DNA of 64,000 nt from Tetradesmus obliquus (lineage: Eukaryota; Chlorophyta; Chlorophyceae; Sphaeropleales; Scenedesmaceae). Numbering within the stretch: position 1 is the stretch's first letter; every line of letters begins with the position of its first letter. The position numbers and the translations under genes are program-made. The notes under the pieces were generated by a model, which worked only from the letters and a program-made list of their open reading frames with translations, made no database searches and was not told the DNA's origin. The stretch covers positions 2,378,501 to 2,442,500 of the forward strand of contig CP126191.1 of assembly GCA_030272155.1 (NCBI GenBank), written 5' to 3'. Shown here piece after piece: positions 12,206 to 23,087 of the stretch.

Positions 12206-15200
12206 ATGGTCACCAAAGTCCTCGCACTGCTGGCACTTGTGCTGGCACCTCTGGCTGGCGCACAGACCGCATACAGGCTGCTGCAAGCTGACTATCAGGG
12301 TCGCCAGATCGGATCCAAGCACTACTCAGCTGATGGGGTGCGCTGTGCGTCATTGACTGCATGTCATGCTTATCCCCAAGCCCTCAGCTAGATCACATGG
12401 AGCCTGGTGTGCTGCCTGCAGTATGTGACGCTGCCCAGGGGCAGTGCCAAGCCCTACAAGGCAGTGATGGTGCTGCCAGTCAACAGCACCAGCCCTGAGG
12501 CATTGGCAGGTGAAGAAACCCAGCCATTAGAACCCAAAGCGCTATCATAGGCGGCATTGAGCATGCATTGCTCAAGACGTTACTGCTGCAGGCCGTCAAC
12601 TCAATGTGGTTGAACAGTTGGCCCAAAGCCGCTACCTCTGGTGGATCAGGCAGGTCTACTTTCAATCACATCTTGTGCCTATGATACATAGCAAGCTGTC
12701 ACTGTCACTTAACATGGGCGCACGCTTCCCACTTTGTGTTACTCAACCTCTGCAGATTACACGCAGCAGAAGTCCAGCCTGTCGTGTGTGCTGCTCGTGC
12801 TGCCCAGCAGCTGGGACAGCAGCGGCATGCCAGCAGCAGACGCAAGCAACCTGCTGCGGCTGGAGCAGCAGCTGCTGGCAGCACCTGCTCAAGTGCCTGT
12901 CTTCTTTGCGAAGGAGACAGCTGCACTCGCGGATGCGGTGAGCGCATGCCGCACAGCTGGCAGGTTAGCCAGCTGATGCCAATATGTGAGCGCAAGATAT
13001 GCATGAGCAGCAGCCTGCAGGCTTCAGACATAAATGCTAGCATTGCAAAAGCAGACACTGGTGTATATGTGCGTCCACAGCAGTTGCAAATCATGGAATG
13101 CAGCAGTTCAAGGTGGTGTATCGATCAAGCTGGCACTGCGGTGTCTTCTGCAGGTGGCTGAAACACACGCAATGTTTGAGCGTGGGGCGCCCCCCACCCT
13201 GCAGACAGACAGATACCAGCTGGCATTGCAGGGGTGGGTGCGGCTGCTCCGGCAGTAGCCGTTGCGTGCACCGCAGATGGGCATGTGTGCAGTTTGGCCG
13301 GTGGACATGTGGGATGACAGCAGCAGCAGCAATGAAACATGCCACAGTGTTAGAGCTGCAGGATGCCCTAGGCAAACTGACATGGTGCACTTTATGGTCA
13401 TGCCAGAGCAGGCACACGAGTGTAGTTGCATTCGTGCACGTTACTTGTCACAGCTCATGTCAGGTGTGATGCTTGTATGTTGCTATTGTCAACCGATGAC
13501 GTCCCTGCATTGTGTCTCTGTTTGCAGGAAGATGCCCACCCAGCTGGCGTCCAAGCAGGCCACCAACTATGTGGCCACACTGCGCGCAGCAGATGTGAGC
13601 AAGCCGGGAGCTACGACACCAGCCGGTGTATCGTACAGTAACATACATTGTAACATAGTAACATACATTGCTCTGGCTGAGGGCAGAGTCACAGTCGCCG
13701 GGGCATTGGCGTGCAATCATAGTGCTGTTCAAACAGCTGTGTGTAAGGGATGACCAATGCCAAGGCTATGTGTAGAGTGACACAACGAGCTGCGGTTGCT
13801 GCGCTCAGAACTCTGCATGTGCATTGTGATCAACACTTTCCACAACGTTGAGCAACCCTGCAAATTTCTTTCCTGATCCCTGCTGGCCCATTGCCACGGC
13901 TGCTGCCGCTGCCTGCAGGACCACCTGAAGCTGGGTGTGCCGCCACCCCCTGCGCTGCTGCTCACAGCACATTTCGACTCCTTCAGCCTAGCACCGGGAT
14001 CCCCAGCAGGCGCAGATGCAGCCGCCAGTGGCGCTGCCGCCTGCCTGCTGCTGCTGCGGCTGCTACACCGCCTGTACGCATCACCTGAGACACGCCCCAG
14101 CAGGAATGTCATGGTGCTGCTGACAACAGGTGGCCCGTACGGCCAGCAAGGGCTGCTGCACTGGGCTGCGGATGCTGACCCAGCGCAGCTGGAAGCAATA
14201 GAGGCAGCGATTGTGCTGGATAGCATTGGCGGCAGCGTGGCAGTCCAGCAGCAAGGCGCAGCAGACTCATCGCGGAGACAGCAGCCGCAGCTGCACATGC
14301 ACCATGCAGCCGACAGCAGCAGCAGCAGCAACGTAGCTTGGGTCGACGCAGTGGCTGCTGCTGCTGGTCGGATGGGCGTGCAGCTGACAGCAGTGCAGCA
14401 AGAACTTGCTGCTGGAACAGATGCTGCTGCTGCTGCTGCAGCCAGCGCAAGCCTTGGGCATGAGCACCTGGCCCGCAAGGGAGTGCCTGCAGTGAGCTTG
14501 TCGTATATGACAGCTGCACCAGTCGGGCAGCAGCCACGTGTGAGCAGCCTTGCTGACACAGCTGCCGCTGTCAACCTGGACAGAGTGCTGGATGCTGCAC
14601 AGGTGCGGCTTGCGCATGCTGCCAGAGATGTGCTAGGCCTGGCCAGTACTGTGCTGTGTTAATGAGAAGAACAACAGTTGGCTGCACTTCAGTCTTGCGC
14701 TGCCGCTCATGCCATTGCAGTTGAAAGTGATCCAAACCCAGCCAATGCTGATGCTGTCAATAACTGTGCTGCTGCAGGTTGCTGCGGATGCCATCAGCCG
14801 CTGGCTGTATCCCCAGCTGGAGCCGCAGCTGCGCCTACTGGACCTGTCAAGTGAGCCGCAGCAGCATAGAGACTTCCTGGCTGGCTGGATCGAGCTGCTC
14901 AGCACGGCACCCAGCATGATGCCCTTTGATAAGGTGAGCAGCAGGCGAAAGCAGAGTCACGCCGCACTACCAGTGTTGGGTGTTGCCGGTTTGTTTCTTG
15001 AATCGGCGCTGCAGTGCTACATGGGCGCACCTTGTTGCTGCACAGATGGATTGTGTGTTCACTTGAAACAGTACAATATATGAGCGCTGGACAGGCAGCA
15101 GTGGTCTACTGCCAACTGTAACTGAGGCAATGTCTAGAGCATGTTATGCACAGCACAGTCATCTCGCGCTGCTGTGCATAGACATGTGCTCCACCCATCA

Positions 15201-15957
15201 GCCCAGGTTTCTCACCCCGCTGCCGCTGCCGTGTTGTCCTGCAGGCGGACCCAGGCACGTCTCTTCTGCATGAGAACATCTTCCAGTTCATGCGCACACA
15301 CAGCCACTCAGCCAAGCGCCACATGTGGACGCCAGCAGGCACTCCTGCAAGCATCACTGCTTTTGGGGCCACCACAGCAACCATGCGGGTGATGCAGCTG
15401 GAGGCTGAACTCATCATGCATCGCCAGCCAGCACCACACCCTCAACAAGCTTAGGAGTCACAGACTGAACCGCACCATGCTACAGCTGCCTTCCCCGCAC
15501 CCTTGCAATGTTTGATGTGTGTGGCGAGTAGCTCCTGTGCTGCATGATACAAGCCACCACTCCTGGCATGCTGCACATGTAGCTATCTCCCTCTCTCATT
15601 GTTTGTGCGCGTGCGCATCAAGAATGCTCACTAGCTTGCTTCAGCCGCCTGCGGTCACATGCACAGCAGCAACCTGCGCATACTTCCGCGCATAGCTGCA
15701 GCACGCACTTCACCAACCATCCCGCCTGCCGCACTACTGTGGCTCTGCCTGCTGCTCAGGTGCTGAAGGCTGCAGGCTTCATGCAGGACATGCTGCTGCT
15801 GGCGGCAGTGCTGCTGTACTTGGGAGGCCTGTGGGTGGTGCTGGTGGTGGCAACAAGAGGATGGGCAGAGCTGCGAGCCATGTGGGCGCCCAAGCCAGCA
15901 GCACGCCGCAGGAACACCAAGGGCGGCAGCAGCAGCAACAGCAGCAAGCGCAGCTAG
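12206..15957 (+). CDS. NCLN: Nicalin-like protein, ER BOS/translocon complex subunit
   Basis: Nine exons chain in phase: 12,206-12,337, 12,422-12,509, 12,756-12,937, 13,154-13,233, 13,528-13,594, 13,919-14,602, 14,778-14,933, 15,245-15,388 and 15,760-15,957. They give 576 residues, near the family's usual size. The ATG at 12,206 opens a signal peptide (VLALLALVLAPLAGAQ). An M28-peptidase-like domain follows, with PVFFAKE, LLLTAHFDSF, the glycine-rich GADAAASG segment and VLLTTGGPYGQQG, matching plant nicalin segment by segment. The C-terminus has ITAFGATTATMRV, one membrane helix near residues 513-545 and a basic tail. Known nicalins are catalytically inactive relatives of M28 peptidases that pair with NOMO and TMEM147 at the ER translocon. 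The intron after exon 8 uses a GTGATG donor. The frame running past 14,602 to a stop is intron read-through. Confidence 0.87.
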
Positions 15958-17545
15958 TTTCTGGCGTAGGCCTGCAGGAGAATCTGCAAGCAGATTAGTT
16001 GGAGTTGGTTTTGTAGGGGGGCCGCCAGGCGGACAGGGCATGTCGCCCGTGCAGTGCTGCTGCATGCATGTTGCTTGCACTGCAACAGTAGCGAGATTTT
16101 CAGGGTGACGGGCATACATGGTGAAGAATGCTGATTTGCTTGCACCAGGCAAGTGGCACAAAGGCTACCTTGCTGGAGGCAAGAACTACAAAGGGCCGGT
16201 CGCAGGTGGGTAGGCACTGCATGCCTCAGTGAGTCCATGCTTATGCAATCGAGCCTTTGCTAATGCAGTATCATGCAAAGAAGTTGTGCACAGTGCTGCA
16301 TTCATGGCTGATGTCCCTGATGTTGAACGCCAAAGAGGCTTTGGATTCAGGCCTGCCGCCGCAGCAATTTGCAGGTTGTCCAGAGCAGTTCTGTACTGCT
16401 TAGGCTTGCATTGTCCGGACATTGCGATTCAATTTGTTGCATGAATGGCATGCAGAGAGACTCCTTTTGCAGATGGCTCCCCATGTGGTTTCTGCATCTG
16501 CTGCATGTTCTGTGTCTGCCCGGGCGGTGCCACATGTGCACGTGATCACAATAGGTGCATGTGGCACCATTGGCCTGCCACTGATGGCATCCGCACTTGA
16601 CTGCACGTGAATCCTGGCACTACAGCGCAATTGTGCTGCTGACCAGCACTTGGTGTGGAGTGAGAGTTACACTGGAAGTGAGCTGGACCCTGCTCTTTGA
16701 CAAGCTGCAGGTTTAATCGAATCCATTTCACAAAGGACTGGAGGCCACCACAAGGCACCTCTGTAACTCTGAAAGGGTCCAAGACTGAGAACAACGAAGC
16801 CAAAGTGACGTGTTTCAGTCACGCGCGGCGAATTGGTGGACACACATGACTATCAAAACACAAAGGATAGTCCTCCAGTACAAGACAAAAAAAAGGGCGC
16901 ATCTGGTTCCGCACCTCAAACTCAAACCCCCGGCAACAGCACACCCGTGCTTGCAGCAGAGTATGCTTGCCTGCTGGAAGAGTGTAGGACGCCACCATAC
17001 CATTGCACTACCATCTGGCAGCACTGTATGCAACTTGATGTCTGCGCTGCGCAACCAGTGCAGGGCGATGCTCCCAGTACCATGGCGACAACAACATGCG
17101 CTGCACTGGGCCATGTACGCTACACTCGCTGGCCGACATATGCTGCAAGGTGCAACCGCCATTTTGATGGCACAAGAGAGCTGCAGACGCAGCTGGAGAC
17201 CTGGCATACGCCAGCAGGCAGCCTATGCAGTGTTGTGCGGCTGGTGGTGCACTCCGGTCCCAAAATCATGACGGCAACCATTGATAGAGCAGATGCATCT
17301 CATGCACCTTCCGACAGCCACAGACGAGCAGTACGGGTTGTCTGCCGCAGTCTGGCTTCCGCTGCAATGTACAACTGTAGAACAGCAACAACCTGCCAAC
17401 CAAGATTGAACAGAGCTGCACCTGCTGATGTGAATACTGTCAGGTGATAGTAGTTGATGTTTTCAATCTGCGCAGCACTGCAACAATACACCAGAGGTAT
17501 GAAACTGCACCGCAGTCTTGCTCACTGCCAGCACACCACCAGGTG
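15958..17545. other. Intergenic region with no supportable gene
   Basis: About 1.6 kb between the ends of two convergent genes, nicalin (+) and the 72-aa gene (-). The longest open frame (16,833-17,447, +) begins at TTG and has no family resemblance or exon-like boundaries. The region presumably holds both 3' untranslated ends. Confidence 0.6.
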
Positions 17546-17870
17546 TCAGGGTAACACAACGCTGCTGCTGCCAGCAGGCTGTTGCTGCTGTTGCGACTGC
17601 CGGCGCTGGTGGGCCGAGAACGCTGCTGCTGCACGTCCGGCAAAATCTGCTGCCTCCACAGCCGCTTCTGGCTGCTGTTGATACAATCTGTCATTGACAA
17701 CCTTCGCGTCTTCTTTCTCATTCGCCTGTGGGTGTGGAAGTAAGCAAGAAAGCACAATCCGACACATCTGGCACACAACCCCCAAAACAGAACACCCTCC
17801 CGTCAACACAGCAGGTGCACCGTACATATACCAGTGCCTGGCGCTGTCTTTCACTCCCGGCTGCACTCAT
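17546..17870 (-). CDS. Small two-exon protein, function unknown (72 aa)
   Basis: Exon 1 (17,832-17,870) reads MSAAGSERQRQAL and ends at a GTATAT donor. Exon 2 (17,546-17,725) follows a pyrimidine-rich CACACCCACAG acceptor in the same phase and reads through ANEKEDAKVVNDRLYQQQPE to a TGA. The product would be hydrophilic and helical, with Ala and Gln runs and no signal peptide or membrane segment. No family was recognised. Support is the matched splice phase, the good acceptor and a composition (acidic/basic alternation, QQQ) like the real genes nearby. The stop of the METTL21-type gene lies only about 500 bases upstream on the same strand. An extra 5' exon cannot be excluded. Confidence 0.5.
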
Positions 17871-18370
17871 TGTTCGTGCAACTCTTGCAATTCAACATTC
17901 TGGCACACAGCAGTGCATGTGGTGCACTGCTTGAATTCACATCGTGCAAGCTGCCTCCAACAGCAGGCAAGCACAGCTGCCGCATCCAGCCCGAGCTGCC
18001 GCCCTTACAAAAGTAGGTTGATCACAGCTGCAGCAGACACATCCCTGCTAGCAGCCACCCCATCAGCATGCGCAGACACTGCTCATGCAACACGCTCATG
18101 CCTACTCTAGCATGGCTTTACTGGTACTGCCCCCAGGACATCTGGACTACTCCTCACCACCCAGAACATGCTTTGCTGCTCAAGCCCCGCAACAGCTGGC
18201 ACTCGCAATGCAGCCACAGCTGTTCAGGCTGCCATCCGACTACCTACTCCTACGCACGGTGTTCACATGCAGCTCCCCGTCAAACTGACATGCCCTGCCG
18301 CTGTCTTGCCAAAACCAGCTAGCTGCATACATCATCATTCCTGATCATTGTCATCAAGTCGTTTGCCCGC

Positions 18371-20191
18371 TTAGTTCCCCCCCAGCTCACGCAGTGCTGG
18401 GTCCAGGGTGACCCTGTAGAACACGATGGCCTCATCCACGTGCAGCGGGTCCTCATATGTAGTGGTGCCCGTGGTGCGCACATCAACGGGGCGCAGCATC
18501 AGGCCCTCGTCTGCGCTCAGGACACAGCAGGCGCCAGAAACACATGCAGGCGGGGCGCGCAACATGGTTGGTGCGATAATGCTTGCAGGAAAGTGACAGG
18601 GCATACTCATGGTGACAGCAGCTGGGCAGAGCAAACACGCAAGCAAAAGCAAGCTAGGATGGTGCCGTCACACCATCCCGTCCTGCTGTTGCCATCTACA
18701 CACCCACACTGTTGCATGCGTCGAAACCAATTGCGCTTCAGCCTCACCGTGGAAGGTCTCGCGCATGGCCTTGTCCAGGTCCTTGCTGCGGTGCATGTGC
18801 GCCAGCTTCACCACGCACTGCTCGTTGGTGAGCACGATCTGGCGCAGCAGCTTGGCCAGCGGCAGCAGCGCCTCCTCAGTGTATGTGACGTCGCTGCCAA
18901 ACACCCAGTCGTAGTCCTGGTCCAGCACCTGCAGGAGGGGACAGCAGCAGCAGATGCAGCAGCAGGGGATGCAAAGGATGCGGAAACAGGTGCAAGAGGT
19001 GTGTGCGAGCGACGCAGCCAGCTTGTATGTTTCTAACACAGCCAGCTTGCAGCCAAACACAGACAGCAGCTGGCTCACAGGCAGGCCTCAAACTGCGCAC
19101 AGCACCTGGCACGAACAGAAGCATCTCAAGACTGAACAGCATAGCAGTGCCTGCCGGCAGCCCCTGCCTGCCTCACCCCTGCCTGCCTCACCTCATCATC
19201 GGGTGCGTTCCAGTCCAGCTCCTGCACGGTGGCGCTGCCTCCTGCAGCCTCCACCAGCTCACCATTCTGCTCCACGTTCTCCATGATCTGGGGCAGGATG
19301 TCGCGCGTGTCCGTGAGCATCACGTGCGCGCCCAGGCAGGCGGCAGAGATGCCGACAATGCCTGCAGCAGTAGGAAAAAAGGTAGCAGGGACAGGCGCAG
19401 ATGTGAGCTTGGTGGAACAGCCGAAACAACTGTTACCGAAACAACTGGTATGGGCTTCGTGGTAATGGTGGCACTGGGTGCCTGTGCAAGGAAACAGTAG
19501 ACATGGCATGCATGCCAGAATGAGCCAAAGGTCGCCTGTGGCTATGGTAGCAAGGAATGCACGTATGCAAGAGCTTGCTGTGTGCACATGGCATGCTGGC
19601 ATGCGCTGCACGCTGCTTCTTTTGTCCTGCACACGCAGCTTCCGCCAACGGAACAGCAAGGAAACATAGCTGTGCAGCTGCTGTGCCAGCAAGCATACCT
19701 GTGCCAGAGCCCAGGTCCAGTACACGGGCGCCCTTGAGCTCCTGGGTGCGGTTCTTCACGATGTGCTGGCTCAGGCGCACGCCCGCGCTCCAGATGAGTG
19801 TGCCTGTCCCCTCAATGTCCTCCTCCTCCACCATCTCGTGCAGGTGCAGCCCAGGCAGGCCAATCTTCTCGGCAATCTGCGAGGCAGAGAATGAGACGTC
19901 GTCAGCTGAACAGCAAACGAGCTAGCGGCTTCACATGCCTGATACTGCTGAAGGTGCGACAGCAGCAGTTTGTTCGGTTGCCAATGTTCCAGCGCTGCTC
20001 ACCCTTGACTCCTCCCTCTCTAGCGACTGTGAAAGCACGGACATGAACTGTTCTGAGAACTGGACGCCCTGGGCGGGCGCTGGCCCACGACGCTGCTGGG
20101 TCATGTGCCTAGAAGGCACCACAGCAGCGCTGCGAGTTGCCTTAGACACCACATTGCAGCGCTGGCGCATGGCAGTGTTAATGGCACTCAT
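18371..20191 (-). CDS. METTL21-type protein-lysine methyltransferase (Methyltransf_16)
   Basis: Five exons join in phase: 20,003-20,191, 19,699-19,876, 19,192-19,361, 18,748-18,928 and 18,371-18,510. They give 285 residues. The SAM-binding motif is VLDLGSGTG at residues 115-123, preceded by the family's GTLIWSAGVRLSQHI and followed by GAHVMLTDTRD. The family-specific VFGSDVTY lies at residues 188-195, the position of the DxxY motif in METTL21 and related enzymes. These transfer methyl groups to lysines of chaperones, elongation factors and similar proteins; the substrate here cannot be told. The ATG at 20,191 was chosen as the first in-frame ATG. A longer N-terminus through a GTG codon is possible but unlikely. 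The first about 60 residues are basic and could be an organelle presequence. Confidence 0.87.
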
Positions 20192-20693
20192 CCTGTCTCG
20201 GCGAGGCTGGAAACAGACGAAGGACAGGTTGGACCAAGCAGCAGAAGCCAATCGCAGGCGAGATGAACGCACACGAGGAAGCTTGCTGGCAAATAAAGGC
20301 CATGTGAGGACTTTAAGAACCAGTCAGCGTTGTAGAAGCCACGGAAGCAACAGTTATCCATGGTAGGTTCGTGTTTATGGTTTGCCCCCGATACGGGACC
20401 TGCGGTGCGCTGGGTTGCCTAGCAATATGTGCATCATGTGAACAACTAGATACTGATTACTACAACCTTGTTGCACCTCCTGATCTGAAGCACCCGTGTT
20501 GATCGTACCTGCCATTTCTGCACTTTACGAGGAAAGGCTAGGCGGAAGACAACATCAACATCACGCTAGTTTTTGGATAGCATTTGTTTATCGATACCTT
20601 TGGCTACCCAGACACACGTCCTTTGAGTTCTTTTTCACTTAGCAGACTGCTGCAGTGGGGTTACTGAGCAGCCCACTATCTTCTGCTGGTCAA
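20192..20693. promoter_or_regulatory. Shared 5' region of divergent genes (METTL21-type / ICT1)
   Basis: About 500 bases between two start codons facing away from each other. It is noticeably more AT-rich than its surroundings, for example near 20,560-20,640. No specific element was identified; the role is positional inference. Confidence 0.5.
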
Positions 20694-23087
20694 ATGCTGG
20701 GCACATTGATCAAGTCAACTGTACCACGCTGCTTACGTGCCTCAACCCAGCGTGCGCATGTGCTATCTGGCAGCTGCTGCAGCCTGGTAGTGCCTGCTGT
20801 AGCAGGTGGCCCGTGGGCTGCCAGGCAGTCGCTGCGCTGCTACAGCAGTGCAGAGGCTGACACAAGCGCATCAACAGCGTCTACAGCGCCCAAAAAGTAC
20901 AACCTTCGCCCAATTGGCAAAGGTGTGCATCAGTGCAAATGCAGGAGGGCTGCTTTCTGACCTGCAGCGGCAGCGACCTCGCTTCCACCTGCTACCACAC
21001 ACCTCGCTGCATGCATGTAGTGTGGGCACCCAATGAAACTGTAACACGTGTTTAGTTTAGCGGCTGCCTGTCCTGCAAGTTGGCGCTGAGTGGTCCATGC
21101 ATGCTTGCAGGATGCATTCAGTCGGCCCCACCTGCTGCTAGGCCTGACACCTCTATCGTGCTTGATCTCACCACGAAACATTGCTGTTCATACATGCATG
21201 CACGCACGCTTGCAGACGATGTGGAGTTCAGCTTTGCACGTTCTGGCGGCGCGGGAGGGCAGAACGTCAACAAGGTGACACGCCGCTGCTGCACTGCCAG
21301 GCTAACAGGCCGACAGCTGTGCAGCAGGCCTGGGCTGCACACAGCAGCAGCACTGCAGCACTGCAATAGTTTTCTTCTTGCGATTTAGGCACAAGAATGA
21401 CTGCACGCAGAACTTGCATGGCGGCCATCATGCACTGTTGAACAGGGTCATGCCCAGCGTGCAGGCAGCATCACGCACCATGTGCTGGCGCCGCAGCACC
21501 AGCAATGCGCGTGTTGCACAGGTTTGCACCATCGTCAGTATCCTTGCACCCACCAGCTTGCAACCTGCTTGTCAACACTGCAACACGCTTGCCCCATGCT
21601 TGCATGTTCCACACACAAACTTACATCATCTCTATGTCTACAGCACACTCGCTACCCAGCAGTTTGTAGTGCAGCTGGTCCAGCTGATGTCATATGCTCC
21701 TTCCTAACTCAACTACAAGGGCCAACTGCTGCGGCTCTGCTTGTACCTGCTTGCTGCACCTCATGCTGTTTGCTGTGCAGGTCAACACCAAGGTTGATAT
21801 GCGCTTCGACATAGCCAAGGCAGATTGGATCCCAGATGAGGTGAAGGATGCCATCCGGCAAAAGGTGGGCGGCAGCAGCCCTGGCGGGTTCTTGCACAGG
21901 GTGCTGGCATCAGCACTGTGTGCGTGCAGGCACATAACGTGCAGAGTTGTACAAAGGACTGCCAGCGCAAGCTGACTTCCAGCATACGGCAGACGAGCAG
22001 CTCACAACTTAGGCCGGCAGCACCTGGCTGACTGCTATGCATAGCCCACTACATGTCCATTGCTTGTCAGGCAGCAGTAACGTAGGCAGCAGCTCACATT
22101 TGGAGCTCTTGATGCACTTGGGTGTACCATGCGGCATGTTGCTGTTGTTGCTGCCATTGCAGGAAAAGAACCGGTTTACAAAGGATGGCACACTGTTTCT
22201 TACATCCACCCGGCACAGAACACAAAGGTATGCAGCGGTCTCATGCCTTGCTGCCGACAGCAATTAGCACCTGGCAGCGGATAAAACCACACGTTTTTGC
22301 ACAACACCAGACAATTGCTGCAGTGCACCTCATCCGGCGCCAGGGTATGTCCTGTGCATATTCCTGCAGGTGCTGCAACACTGCTTCTGCTGCTTGCTGT
22401 AACACTGCTGCAATCGCTTGCTGCTGCTGCAACCTCTGCTGCTGCGCAGCCAGAACCTGGATGACTGCCTGAGCAAACTGCAGGCCATGCTGGATGCCGG
22501 GGTGGAGGCAGTCACACCGAAAGAGATTGACCCGGAGACAATCAAGAGGGTCAAGGCAGCGTGAGTTTGCAGCAGCAGCAGCAGCAGCAGCGACAGCGAC
22601 AGCAGCAGCAGCAGCAGCAGCACTTGGCAGAGGGTGTTGCTACCCAAAGGCTTCGTGGTAGCTGCTGTGGCTGCATTGCAGTGCGCTTGGGTTGCCTGGG
22701 TTGCAAGGCGCCTCTTGTGAATGTAAAGGCAGTGACTTGTTTAACTGGAGACAGCACTGCAAATGTGCATGCCAAAAGTCGATACAGAAAGCTCCACCAG
22801 CCGGCATTAGAAGCATAGTCAGATTCTAGGATACTATGCAGCAGGTTTGTAGAGGAGGCAGTACACAATCAGCTCTGTGCCTTGTTTCACGCGCAGAGCA
22901 CCTGTCGCGGCATGCGTCCGCGCGTGTTGTACAGTACCTGTGTAAGAACGAACGTTGTGCTGACGCACTTGCTGCTGTGCTTTGCTGTGTGTGCTGCAGT
23001 ATCAAGGCAGGCAATGAGCGGCGACTAGACACCAAGAAGAAAGATGCCAAGAAGAAGACAGAGCGGCGCAGGAAGGACTTTGACTGA
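20694..23087 (+). CDS. ICT1: ICT1/ArfB-type peptidyl-tRNA hydrolase, organellar ribosome rescue
   Basis: Six exons chain in phase: 20,694-20,922, 21,216-21,274, 21,781-21,864, 22,163-22,227, 22,450-22,560 and 23,000-23,087. They give 211 residues. The first about 60 residues are basic, Ser/Ala-rich and lack acidic residues, as in a mitochondrial or plastid presequence. The catalytic loop is SGGAGGQNVNKVNTKVDMRF, with GGQ at residues 90-92. The C-terminus is a lysine/arginine tail (KKKDAKKKTERRRKDFD) like the one ICT1 and ArfB place in the mRNA channel of stalled ribosomes. It lacks the codon-recognition domains of true release factors, so it should free peptides from non-stop or stalled organellar ribosomes. 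The start is the first ATG in frame. Confidence 0.9.

Noticed and set aside
14603-14662. Nicalin ending at the stop after 14,660
   Set aside because: Joining CAG|GTGCGG at 14,602 to the exon at 14,778 restores the family's C-terminal half and membrane helix, so the extension is intron.
16833-17447. 204-codon + strand frame
   Set aside because: TTG start, no ATG near the beginning, no family-like sequence, and no splice signals.
18112-18288. 58-codon ATG frame on the + strand
   Set aside because: Plausible-looking but isolated, unconserved by eye, and overlapping the likely 3' end of the METTL21-type gene.
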